Made by a program: the position numbers and the translations under genes | Assembly (NCBI RefSeq): GCF_000297395.2 | Contig: NZ_HF570108.1 | Span: forward strand, 2,077,715 to 2,141,714 | DNA: 64,000 bases | Origin: Micromonospora lupini str. Lupac 08 | Lineage (GTDB): Bacteria; Actinomycetota; Actinomycetes; Mycobacteriales; Micromonosporaceae | Direction: 5' to 3' | Notes under the pieces: generated by a model | Databases searched by the model: none | The model's input: the letters and a program-made list of their open reading frames with translations, nothing else | Told to the model about the DNA's origin: nothing | Shown: positions 49,326-57,322 of the stretch, in pieces | How positions within the stretch are numbered: position 1 is the stretch's first letter | How the letters are laid out: each line of letters begins with the position of its first letter

Positions 49326-49367
49326 CCGGCAACGGTAGCGGGCCCCGCCGCCGGGCGTGGGTACGCG

Positions 49368-50195
49368 TCAGCGCAGGCCGGCGAAGAGGTCGTCCTCGGG
49401 CACCGGCGCGTCGGTCGTGTCCCGCACCCGGACGAAGGTCTCCGTGCCCATCAGCTCGGTGAACCGCTCCTGGCCGAGCTGAAGGAAGAAGATGTTCTCG
49501 GTCTGGCTGGCGTGCGCGGCCAGCGCCTCGAACTTCTGCGCGCCGTAGCTCCGCGTGTCGACCCAGGTGGTGATCTCGTCGTCGGGCAGGCCCAGCTCGG
49601 GCACGTCCGACGACGGGTCCGGATCGGCCCACTCGACGCCGAGCTCCTTCATGATCCGGCCGAACTCCGTGAACGCCGTCCGCGGCACGGTGGTCCAGTA
49701 GACCTTCGCGGCGACGTCGGTCTGCGCGACGGCGGCCATGGTGATGCGGTGCGCCTGGATGTGGTCCGGGTGGCCGTAGAAGCCGTTCTCGTCGTAGGTG
49801 ACGATGACGTCCGGCTGGTAGCGGCGGATCAGGTCGGCGAGCCGGTCCGCGGCCTCGGCCACCGGCGTCGTCCAGAAGGAGCCGGGCTGGTCGTTCGTCG
49901 ACCACCCCATCATCCCGGAGTCGCCGTAGCCGAGCGTCTCCAGGTGGGTGACCTTCAACGTCGCGCAGCTGGCCTCCAGCTCGTTCTGACGCATCTCCAC
50001 GACGGCGGCCGGGTCGTGGCCGGGCTCGCCGGGCTTGACCCCGCCGGGGCCGTCGCCGCACCGCCCGTCGGTGCAGGTCACGAGGACCGTGGTGACACCT
50101 TCGGCGGCGTACCGGGCAAGGACGCCGCCGGTGCTCGTCGCCTCGTCGTCGGGGTGGGCGTGCACCGCCATCAGGGTCAGGGATCGCTCAGCCAT
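49368..50195 (-). CDS. PIG-L-family zinc deacetylase (Mca/MshB-like)
   Basis: A 275-residue enzyme with the zinc-binding AHPDDE (His14, Asp17) and GHPDHIQAH. Mca cleaves mycothiol S-conjugates during detoxification and MshB makes mycothiol. The sequence resembles Mca, for example TYDENGFYGHPDH, but is slightly short, so the substrate stays open. It ends 42 bp before the response regulator and may be cotranscribed with it. Confidence 0.85.
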   Translation of the reverse strand: MAERSLTLMAVHAHPDDEATSTGGVLARYAAEGVTTVLVTCTDGRCGDGPGGVKPGEPGHDPAAVVEMRQNELEASCATLKVTHLETLGYGDSGMMGWSTNDQPGSFWTTPVAEAADRLADLIRRYQPDVIVTYDENGFYGHPDHIQAHRITMAAVAQTDVAAKVYWTTVPRTAFTEFGRIMKELGVEWADPDPSSDVPELGLPDDEITTWVDTRSYGAQKFEALAAHASQTENIFFLQLGQERFTELMGTETFVRVRDTTDAPVPEDDLFAGLR

Positions 50196-50397
50196 GCCAT
50201 CACCCTACGACCAGTGTCGCGCCCGCACGGCGAGTGTCCTGTTCGGGGACGCATTCTAGCCATTCGCGCGACAGCCCTGCCGTTCTTGCGCAACCCGCTG
50301 TCGGGCGGCCCGCGGGTCCCTGAGAATTTGGGGCTGGGCCGGTGGTCTCCGGCCACCTGTCGGCAGCGGAAATCAGGCGAAGAAGAGGGCCGGTCCC

Positions 50398-51291
50398 ATG
50401 GCAGTGTTCGAGGACGTGCGACAGATCGACGCCGGGGTCCTGAACGTCGGATACGTGGACGCCGGCCCGGCCGACGGCGCTCCGGTGATCCTCCTGCACG
50501 GCTGGCCGTACGACATCCACAGCTTCGCCGACGTCGTACCGTTGCTCACCGACGCCGGCCACCGGGTCGTCGTCCCGTACCTGCGGGGTTTCGGCACGAC
50601 GCGGTTCCGGTCCGACGACACCGTGCGCAACGGCGAACCGGCGGCCCTGGGGCTCGACCTCGTCGCACTCATGGACGCCCTGGGCATCGACAGCGCGAAG
50701 CTGGCCGGGTTCGACTGGGGCGCGCGTACGGCCGATGTCGTGGCCGCCCTGTGGCCGGAGCGCTGCCGGGGTCTGGTGTCGGTGAGCGGTTATCTGATCG
50801 ACGGGCAGGAATCGGGCCGGACGCCGCTGCCGCCGAAGGCCGAGTTCTCCTGGTGGTACCAGTACTACTTCGCCACCGAGCGCGGCCGGCAGGGGTACGA
50901 CAGGAACCGCCGCGACTTCGCCCGGCTGATCTGGCAGACCGCGTCGCCACGGTGGACGTTCGACGACGCGACCTTCGAGCGCAGCGCCGCCGCTTTCGAC
51001 AACCCCGACCACGTCGACGTCGTGATCCACAACTATCGCTGGCGGTTGGCGCTCGCCGAGGGCGAACCGCAGTACGACGAGGTGGAGAAGCGCCTTGCCG
51101 GCAAGCCGACGATCACGGTGCCCAGCATCAGCCTGGAGGGGGACGCCAACGGCGCGCCCCACCTCGATCCCAGCGTCTACGGCAAGCAGTTCGCCGGCCG
51201 GTACGAGCACCGGACCGTCGGCGGCGGCATCGGGCACAACCTGCCCCAGGAGGCGCCCCGCGCGTTCGCCGACGCGGTCCTGGAGGTCTGA
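50398..51291 (+). CDS. Alpha/beta hydrolase, epoxide hydrolase-like
   Basis: A 297-residue cytosolic enzyme with the oxyanion motif HGWP (34-37), the nucleophile Asp106 in GFDWGAR, a cap domain, and His280 in GIGHNLPQEAP. An Asp nucleophile marks the epoxide hydrolase/haloalkane dehalogenase branch; HGWP favours the epoxide side. ATG 50398 with AAGAGGG upstream. Physiological substrate unknown. Confidence 0.85.
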   Translation: MAVFEDVRQIDAGVLNVGYVDAGPADGAPVILLHGWPYDIHSFADVVPLLTDAGHRVVVPYLRGFGTTRFRSDDTVRNGEPAALGLDLVALMDALGIDSAKLAGFDWGARTADVVAALWPERCRGLVSVSGYLIDGQESGRTPLPPKAEFSWWYQYYFATERGRQGYDRNRRDFARLIWQTASPRWTFDDATFERSAAAFDNPDHVDVVIHNYRWRLALAEGEPQYDEVEKRLAGKPTITVPSISLEGDANGAPHLDPSVYGKQFAGRYEHRTVGGGIGHNLPQEAPRAFADAVLEV

Positions 51292-51332
51292 GCCGCCCCT
51301 GGCGCGGAGCCGCCGCGCCGGGACGTCCGCCC

Positions 51333-51989
51333 TCAGCGGCCGGAGGTCGGGCGTCCGCCCCGCCGCCGGCTCGGCGCGGGCGCCGGGCGTTCGGTGCGGA
51401 TCGGGTCGCCCCGCACCAGGTCGTCGTGGATGCGCCAGCGGGCGGTGGTGACCGCGCGTCGGGCCTCCTCGTCGCCGCTCTCGACACGCTGCCGCAGCAG
51501 GTGCAGGGCGATGCGCCGGTTGAGACTGAACTGTCGTTCGTCGTCCACCACCACGACGAGGCCCGAGGGGCGGTGGGTGGCGCGTACCGCCGTGCTGGCC
51601 TTGTTGCGGTGCTGGCCGCCGGGACCGCCGGTGCGGCACCCGACGATGTCGACGTCGGCCTCGGCGAACGTCGTCGGCGGCGCGTCGCTCGGCGGCGGTT
51701 GAGCGGTCACGTACCAGTTCTTCCGACCGGCGCTCGTCCGGTAGGGGCTGGGCGCCTGCCAGCACAGTGTGCCCGTCCACGAGGCGGCGAACGCCTCGGC
51801 GTCGACGCCGGACATCCCGATCAGCGCCGACCGGTAGGTGCCGGGCCGGTCACCGGGCACCAGGTCGACCCGCTGGACCGTCACTCCGCGCCGGGTGGCG
51901 TCGTCCTCCAGGCGGTCCAGGAGCTGCCCGAGCGCCCAGGCGCACTCCCGTGGGCCACGGCCGGCGGACAGCAGCAGCTGCGCGCTCAC
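51333..51989 (-). CDS. prfH: Peptide chain release factor-like protein PrfH
   Basis: A 218-residue codon-independent release factor. The catalytic GGQ is at residues 124-126 in RTGGPGGQHRNK; domain 1 and the codon-recognition loop of RF1/RF2 are missing, as in PrfH. The C-terminus is a basic Arg/Pro tail. Its GTG overlaps the rtcB stop as GTGA. With RtcB2 it forms the known rRNA-repair pair: PrfH releases stalled peptides from ribosomes cut in the decoding centre, and the ligase seals the 16S rRNA. Confidence 0.92.
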   Translation of the reverse strand: MSAQLLLSAGRGPRECAWALGQLLDRLEDDATRRGVTVQRVDLVPGDRPGTYRSALIGMSGVDAEAFAASWTGTLCWQAPSPYRTSAGRKNWYVTAQPPPSDAPPTTFAEADVDIVGCRTGGPGGQHRNKASTAVRATHRPSGLVVVVDDERQFSLNRRIALHLLRQRVESGDEEARRAVTTARWRIHDDLVRGDPIRTERPAPAPSRRRGGRPTSGR

Positions 51990-53176
51990 GACCGTCCCCG
52001 CCCGTGGCGCCTGTCGCGCCGTTCCGACGACCGGGGCGCGGTTCCCACGTCCGGCGTCTTGTAGGTGACCAGGGGGATCGTGGTGGCCACCGGCGTGGCG
52101 AGACGGTGCTCGACGAGGTCGCCGATCACCTGCTCGATCCGCTTGTACGCCGTGGGCGCCTCCTCGAAGAGCAACTGGCGGTCGCCGCAGACCACCAGGG
52201 AACCCACAGGCGTACGCCGCAGCTCATCGACCGTGTGCTTGGCCCGGCCCCGGCGCAGCGCGTCGGCGCGGGACATCTTGCGGCCCGCGCCGTGCGCCAC
52301 CGAGTGGTTGGCGTCCGCCCCCGAATGGGCGGCCACGAGATACGACGCGGTACCCCGCGTGCCGGCCACGAGCACGTCGCGGCCGTCACCGGGCGCCGCC
52401 CCCTTGCGGTGCAGGTAGACGCCGTCGCGCACCTCGACCAGGTTGTGGCACTGGTCGACCACCGGCTCGGTCGGCTCGGCCCCCAGGGCGTACGCGACGC
52501 GGGCGGCCAGCAGCCGTCGGTTGAGCGAGCCCCAGCGCACCGCCTCGTCGTGCCGGGCCAGGTAGTCGGCCGGGTCCGCGGCGGGGCCCGCCCCGTGCGC
52601 CTCGGTGTGCGTCCGCAGGATCCGCTCGCCCAGGCCCCGCGAGCCGCTGTGCACCACGAGGACGAGGTCCCCGGTGCTCAGCCCGAGCCGCTGCGCGTGG
52701 TCCGGCGCGAAGACGGTGTCGACGCGTGCCAGCTCGACGAAGTGGTTGCCGCGGCCGACCGTGCCGAGACCGTCCAGATGGCCGGCGGGAACGTCCCCCG
52801 GGACGACGGCCCAGGCCGGGTCGTCGGCGTCCCGCTCGGGGTCGAGCGCGCGGTCGAGGTCGGGGAACCGGGCAGCCAGCCGCTCGGGTACGACGCGCCG
52901 GAGTCGAATGGGGAACACCGCGATACCGCAACCGATGTCGGAGCCCACCAGGAACGGGTACAGGACTGTCGACGCCATGGCCGCGCCGATCGGGGCGCCC
53001 TTGCCCGGGTGCAGGTCCGGCATGCCGGCAACGTGGATCATGCCGTCGAGGGCGGCGACCCGCCGACACTGGTCCAGAGCGGCGGACTCGATCCAACTCG
53101 TGGGGGACGCGAACACGGCGACGGTGGCCGGGGCGGACGGGGACAGGGACTCCCGAGGGGAGTGGTGCTCAGACAA
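51986..53176 (-). CDS. rtcB: RNA-splicing ligase RtcB (RtcB2, PrfH-linked)
   Basis: A 396-residue GTP- and Mn-dependent RNA ligase joining 2',3'-cyclic phosphate or 3'-phosphate and 5'-OH ends. Metal and active-site residues are visible: Cys83 in SDIGCGI, GRGNHF (141-146), His176 in VHSGSRGLG, and the guanylylated His295 in HGAGRK. It is shorter than housekeeping RtcB, as usual for the PrfH-linked type. A TTG start at 53176 is forced by an in-frame TGA nine bases upstream. Archease and RtcR are not seen nearby. Confidence 0.93.
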   Translation of the reverse strand: MSEHHSPRESLSPSAPATVAVFASPTSWIESAALDQCRRVAALDGMIHVAGMPDLHPGKGAPIGAAMASTVLYPFLVGSDIGCGIAVFPIRLRRVVPERLAARFPDLDRALDPERDADDPAWAVVPGDVPAGHLDGLGTVGRGNHFVELARVDTVFAPDHAQRLGLSTGDLVLVVHSGSRGLGERILRTHTEAHGAGPAADPADYLARHDEAVRWGSLNRRLLAARVAYALGAEPTEPVVDQCHNLVEVRDGVYLHRKGAAPGDGRDVLVAGTRGTASYLVAAHSGADANHSVAHGAGRKMSRADALRRGRAKHTVDELRRTPVGSLVVCGDRQLLFEEAPTAYKRIEQVIGDLVEHRLATPVATTIPLVTYKTPDVGTAPRSSERRDRRHGRGRS

Positions 53177-53446
53177 CGACGCTCACTTCTCGTTCAAGCG
53201 AAAGGGACGGACGGCGGTACGGCGCCGGTGGGCGCGAAGCGGCCTCGGCGCGGTGCTCGGGTGGTGTCCGTCAGTACGTCATGGGCACCACTCTGGCGAC
53301 GCCCGTCGGGTGTGGCAACCGGTTATCGACGACGCCCAGCCGAGATCGGCCCCTTCGGCAGCGCCTGGCCAGGCACGATTGCCGCTGGGCGACATCTGTC
53401 GGATGGATGATGGCCGCCGACGAGGGCGGCGGGTCATCATCCGGGA

Positions 53447-56047
53447 ATGCTGACGGGGCGTGACGGCCTGCTCGCCGAGGCCCGCACCGCACTGGTGCGG
53501 GCCGACGGCGCCGTCCTCATCGGTCCGGCGGGGGTCGGCCGCACCGCCCTCGCCCGGGCCGTCGTCGCCGACCTGACGCCCCGGCTCTTCGCCGCCGTGT
53601 GGATCACCGCCACCGAGGCGAGCAAGGCGGTGCCGTTCGGCGCGCTCGGTCAACTCCTCGCCGGCGGCCACCCCGCCCTGCACCCGGCCCTCGTGCACAG
53701 CACCGTGCGGGCCAGTCTGGCGCAGCGGTGCGGCGCCACCCGTACCCCGGTCCTGGTCATCGACGACGCCCACCTGCTCGACGGGCCGTCCGCCGGTGTG
53801 CTGCTCGGTCTCGTCCAGGCCCGTGCGGTCCGTGCGCTGGTCACCGTCCGGTCGGGGGTTCCGGCCCCGGACGCGGTAGTCGCGCTGTGGAAGGACGTGG
53901 GGCTGCCTCGGCTGGTGGTGCCCGCCCTGGCCGAGGCCGAGGTCGGCGCGCTTGCCGAGGAGCTGTTGACCGGCCCGGTCAGTCGATCCACCACCCAGCT
54001 GCTGTGGCAGTGGACGGGCGGGCTGCCGCACCTCGCGGTGGCGCTGATCGACCACGGGCGGGAGGTCGGCTCGCTGGCGCGTGACACCGACCAGTGGCGC
54101 TGGCGGGCCGGCCTGGCGGTGCCGGCGCAGGTGGCCGACCTGCTCGACGGGGAACTGGACCGTATCGGTCGCCCCGGCGAGGAGGCGCTGGCCGCCCTGG
54201 CGCTGGGCGGGCCGCTGCCGCTGTCCGTCGTGGAGGCCGCCGCGTCGCCGGACCTGCTCGCCGACCTCGAACAGCTCGGCATGGTCCGCAGCGAGGAGCG
54301 CGGCCAGCAGGTCCTGGTGCGGTTGCGTGATCCGATGCTCGGCGCCGCGGTGCGTCGGCGGATGTCACCCGCGCGGCGTCGGCGCGTGTCGGCGGCGCTG
54401 CTGACCAGCACGCGGCAGACGACCCTGCACGGCCCACACGAGATGGCCAGCGCGCTCTGGGCGGTGCACGCCGGGCAACCGATCGGCCCGCCGGAGCTGG
54501 TCAGGTCGGCCAGCCTCTGCCTGTACGCCGATCCGGCCGCCTCGGAACAACTGGCCCGGCGTGCCTGGCAGGAGGGCGGCGGAGCCTCGGCGGCTGTCGC
54601 GCTCAGCGCCGCGCTTGTCGAGCAGGGCCGCACCGCCGAGGCGTACGAGACACTGCGGACCGCCGAACGGGACGCCGAGGCGGTCGGGGACCGGGCCGCC
54701 CGGGTGACTGTGGGAATGGCCCTGGCCGGGCACCGCACCTGGGTCGGGCGCGAGCCACGGCAGGCGTACGAGGATCTGCGGCGACTGCGCGCGGACGCCG
54801 AGGCGGCGGGTGACTCGGCCGGCCGGGCCGAGCTGGCCGCCGTCGGCGTGGTCGTCGAGCTGTTCAGCGGCGAGGCGGGGCGGGCGCTGCACCGCGCTCG
54901 GCAGCTGTTGGGGGAGTCGCTCCCCCGCGGCGCGCACCTGCGGGTCACCCTGGCGTCGGTCGCCGCGCTGGTGCTGACCGGCCGCACCGAGGAGGCGGTA
55001 CGGGTGGGCCGTGCGGCGGTCGCCGCCCTCGAGCGGTCCGGCTCGTCGGCGCTGCCACAGGTCCGCGGCATGGCCGGGGCGGCGCTGGCGTTGGCCGAGC
55101 TGTGGCGACAACCCACCCCGACCGGCCCGGTCACCGACCCGGCCGCCGGACGCTGGCCGCTGCCCCCGGACCCGCTCGTCTCCGGTCTGTCGCACACCGC
55201 CTGGCCCCTCTTCGACGGATACGCCCAGCGGGTCAGTGGCGACCGGACGGGCGCCATCAGCCGGCTCCGGGACGCCGTCGCACAGCAGACCGGCGGCACC
55301 GGGATGTTCCGTTCCGAGGCCACCGGCTGGCTCGCCGTCACCCTGGCCGAGGACGGCCGTCCGGACGAGGCGGAGGCGGTGCTCCGGGAGCATCCGGTCG
55401 ACGCGGTCGCGCTCGTGCCGGGACTGCGGCCGTGGGCGCTGGCCGCGATCGCCGAGGCGTCCGGCCGTCGGGTGCGGGCCGGACAACTGATGGACGAGGC
55501 GATAGTCGTCGCCCACGCCTCCGGCTGCTGGCTGGTGGAGCTGGGCTATCTCATCTACGCCGCACACCTGGAGCCGGTCGCCGGTCCCGCGCGCTACGCG
55601 GGTCGCATCGCCGAGGCCATCGGGTACGTGGACGCCGAGCGGCTGGTCGCCGCCGGACGGGCGGTGATCGCGCTGGCGGGACGCAATCCGACAGTGATGC
55701 TGGAACACGCCCACCGCCTCGTGGACATGAACATGGCCGGCGAGGCGTTGAAGGTGGCCGACGAGCTCGGCCGGCAGGCCGCCACGACCGGCAGCGTCCG
55801 GCTCGCCGTCGACCTGCGTGCCCGCCTGGGCACGGCGGTGCACGGAAACCCGGCGACGACGGCGGGGCTGACCGCGCGCGAGACGCAGATCGCCGGCTTC
55901 GCCGCCCGGGGCCTGTCCGACCGGGAGATCGCCGACCAGTTGGTGCTGTCGGTGCGTACCGTCCAGACGCATCTGGGTCGGGCGTACCGCAAGCTGGCGG
56001 TGACCTCGCGACGGGACCTGTCCGACGCGTTGCGGCCGGCCGGCTGA
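53447..56047 (+). CDS. LAL-type LuxR transcriptional regulator
   Basis: An 866-residue large ATP-binding LuxR regulator. The P-loop GPAGVGRT (26-33) has Arg in place of the conserved Lys, while Walker B VLVIDDAHLL is normal, so nucleotide hydrolysis may be weakened. A long helical-repeat region leads to a C-terminal HTH_LuxR (LTARETQIAGFAARGLSDRE ... VRTVQTHLGRAYRKL). It may control the adjacent three-gene operon of unknown function (inference from convergence only). ATG 53447, with CGGG upstream; RBS weak. Confidence 0.9.
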   Translation: MLTGRDGLLAEARTALVRADGAVLIGPAGVGRTALARAVVADLTPRLFAAVWITATEASKAVPFGALGQLLAGGHPALHPALVHSTVRASLAQRCGATRTPVLVIDDAHLLDGPSAGVLLGLVQARAVRALVTVRSGVPAPDAVVALWKDVGLPRLVVPALAEAEVGALAEELLTGPVSRSTTQLLWQWTGGLPHLAVALIDHGREVGSLARDTDQWRWRAGLAVPAQVADLLDGELDRIGRPGEEALAALALGGPLPLSVVEAAASPDLLADLEQLGMVRSEERGQQVLVRLRDPMLGAAVRRRMSPARRRRVSAALLTSTRQTTLHGPHEMASALWAVHAGQPIGPPELVRSASLCLYADPAASEQLARRAWQEGGGASAAVALSAALVEQGRTAEAYETLRTAERDAEAVGDRAARVTVGMALAGHRTWVGREPRQAYEDLRRLRADAEAAGDSAGRAELAAVGVVVELFSGEAGRALHRARQLLGESLPRGAHLRVTLASVAALVLTGRTEEAVRVGRAAVAALERSGSSALPQVRGMAGAALALAELWRQPTPTGPVTDPAAGRWPLPPDPLVSGLSHTAWPLFDGYAQRVSGDRTGAISRLRDAVAQQTGGTGMFRSEATGWLAVTLAEDGRPDEAEAVLREHPVDAVALVPGLRPWALAAIAEASGRRVRAGQLMDEAIVVAHASGCWLVELGYLIYAAHLEPVAGPARYAGRIAEAIGYVDAERLVAAGRAVIALAGRNPTVMLEHAHRLVDMNMAGEALKVADELGRQAATTGSVRLAVDLRARLGTAVHGNPATTAGLTARETQIAGFAARGLSDREIADQLVLSVRTVQTHLGRAYRKLAVTSRRDLSDALRPAG

Positions 56048-56059
56048 CCACGCGGCGGC

Positions 56060-56086
56060 GGCCGTGGCGCGACGTGCGCCACGGCC
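56060..56086. terminator. Bidirectional terminator hairpin
   Basis: GGCCGTGGCGC (56060-56070) and GCGCCACGGCC (56076-56086), perfect 11-bp stem with GACGT loop, between the LAL gene and the convergent operon. Confidence 0.72.
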
Positions 56087-56103
56087 GGCCGTAGTTGAGG
56101 ACG

Positions 56104-56709
56104 CTAGGAGTTCTTGGTGTAGCAGGTGACCCGGCCGTTGGAGTCCTCGTGGCACTCCGCCCCCTTGGCGCCGAGGACGTTCACCGTGCCCACCAGGGCG
56201 GTGATGCCCAGCACCGTCAGGATCCCCGTGCCCACCTTCTTGGCCAGCTCGGCGAAGTTGGCAGTGACGTCGAGTCGGAAGCTGACCGGCGCGTACCGGA
56301 TCTGCTCCCACAACTCGGCGATGCGCGGGTCGTGGCCGGTGATGCTGAAGTCGTCGCTGCTGTGGTCGTCGGTGACCCGGCCGCTCGCGACGGCCACGAA
56401 CACGTTCTTGTTCTGGTCCACCACGTTCGGTCCGGCGGCGAAACTCCAACTGTGGCTGAGGAGACCGTTCTCGTGCACGTGCCCCTGGAACCAGTAGTGG
56501 CCGTCGCTGGCCATCCGCAGCCAGGCGGTGCCCTTGACGCTGGACGGCAGCAGGCTTCCGGAGAACGTGTTGCTCCACTCCTGCTCCAGCCGTTCCATCG
56601 CCGTCCGGGTCGACCCGACCGGATGCCCGACCTGCGCGCCCACCTGGCGCAGGGTCAGCGGCGCCCGGATGTCGAGGTACCGGGTCGCGGCCGTACGGAC
56701 GCTTGTCAC
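56104..56709 (-). CDS. Hypothetical protein with C-terminal membrane anchor (paralogue 1)
   Basis: 201 residues. A conserved core shared with the preceding gene's product reads SGSLLPSSVKGTAWLR, SDGHYWFQGHVHENG and HSWSFA (about residues 55-95). A hydrophobic segment near the C-terminus (GILTVLGITALVGTVNVL, about 160-178) is followed by a short tail with two Cys. No family recognised. The GTG at 56709 follows GGGAG. It is the last of three genes in a tight operon, 4 bp after its paralogue. Confidence 0.75.
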   Translation of the reverse strand: MTSVRTAATRYLDIRAPLTLRQVGAQVGHPVGSTRTAMERLEQEWSNTFSGSLLPSSVKGTAWLRMASDGHYWFQGHVHENGLLSHSWSFAAGPNVVDQNKNVFVAVASGRVTDDHSSDDFSITGHDPRIAELWEQIRYAPVSFRLDVTANFAELAKKVGTGILTVLGITALVGTVNVLGAKGAECHEDSNGRVTCYTKNS

Positions 56710-56713
56710 GGTG

Positions 56714-57322
56714 TCACTCCCTCGACTTCCACATGTGGACGGTGCCGTTCTCGTCCTTGTAGGCGTGGACCTTGCCCGGCTGACCGAAGAACGCGACCCA
56801 CCCGGCGACCACGGCACCGAGGATGACGAGCGGAATCCACTTCAGGATGTTGCCGATCAGCTGCCCGACGTTCATCGTCACGCTGAGCCGGAAGTTCACC
56901 GGGGCGTTGCTGAGCTGGTCCCAGTACTGCCCGATCCGCGGATCCTGGCCGAGCTCGGCGAAGTCGTCACTGCTGCTGTTGTCCGACACCTTGCCGCTGG
57001 CGGAGAAGACGAAGGCGTTGCCGTCGGCGTCCAGAAAACCCGGCGTGGCCACGAACGACCAACTGTGCGCGACCGCGCCGTTCTCGTGCACGTGGCCCTC
57101 GAACATGTAGTGGCCGTCGCTGAACAACCGCAGCCACGCGCTGCCCTTCACGCTGGAGGGGAGCAGGCTGCCGGAGAACCACTCGCTGGACGTCTGGTCC
57201 AGTTGTGCCAGCAGCCGTCGGCTGGACCCGGTGGGGTGGCCGACGTCGCCCCCGACCTCCCGCATCGTCATCGGCGCCTCGAACCGGAGATACTTTCCGG
57301 CCGCCTGACGCAGGCTGGTCAT
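56714..57322 (-). CDS. Hypothetical protein with C-terminal membrane anchor (paralogue 2)
   Basis: 202 residues, same layout as the following gene: N-terminal YLRFEAPMTMREVGGDVGHP, core SGSLLPSSVKGSAWLR and GHVHENGAVAHSWSF, and a membrane segment (IPLVILGAVVAGWVAFF, about 165-181) with a short charged tail. The ATG overlaps the upstream stop as ATGA. The tandem duplication suggests that the two work as a heteromer. Function unknown. Confidence 0.75.
   Translation of the reverse strand: MTSLRQAAGKYLRFEAPMTMREVGGDVGHPTGSSRRLLAQLDQTSSEWFSGSLLPSSVKGSAWLRLFSDGHYMFEGHVHENGAVAHSWSFVATPGFLDADGNAFVFSASGKVSDNSSSDDFAELGQDPRIGQYWDQLSNAPVNFRLSVTMNVGQLIGNILKWIPLVILGAVVAGWVAFFGQPGKVHAYKDENGTVHMWKSRE

Noticed and set aside
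47493..52064. 1523-codon plus-strand open frame over the kinase, DUF418 and PIG-L genes
   Set aside because: It is antisense to five genes with clear domains and has no recognisable domain itself; its last part even reads through the real hydrolase gene in another frame.
54365..56578. 737-codon minus-strand open frame opposite the LAL gene
   Set aside because: Opposes the LuxR regulator and shows no domain; shadow of biased codon use.
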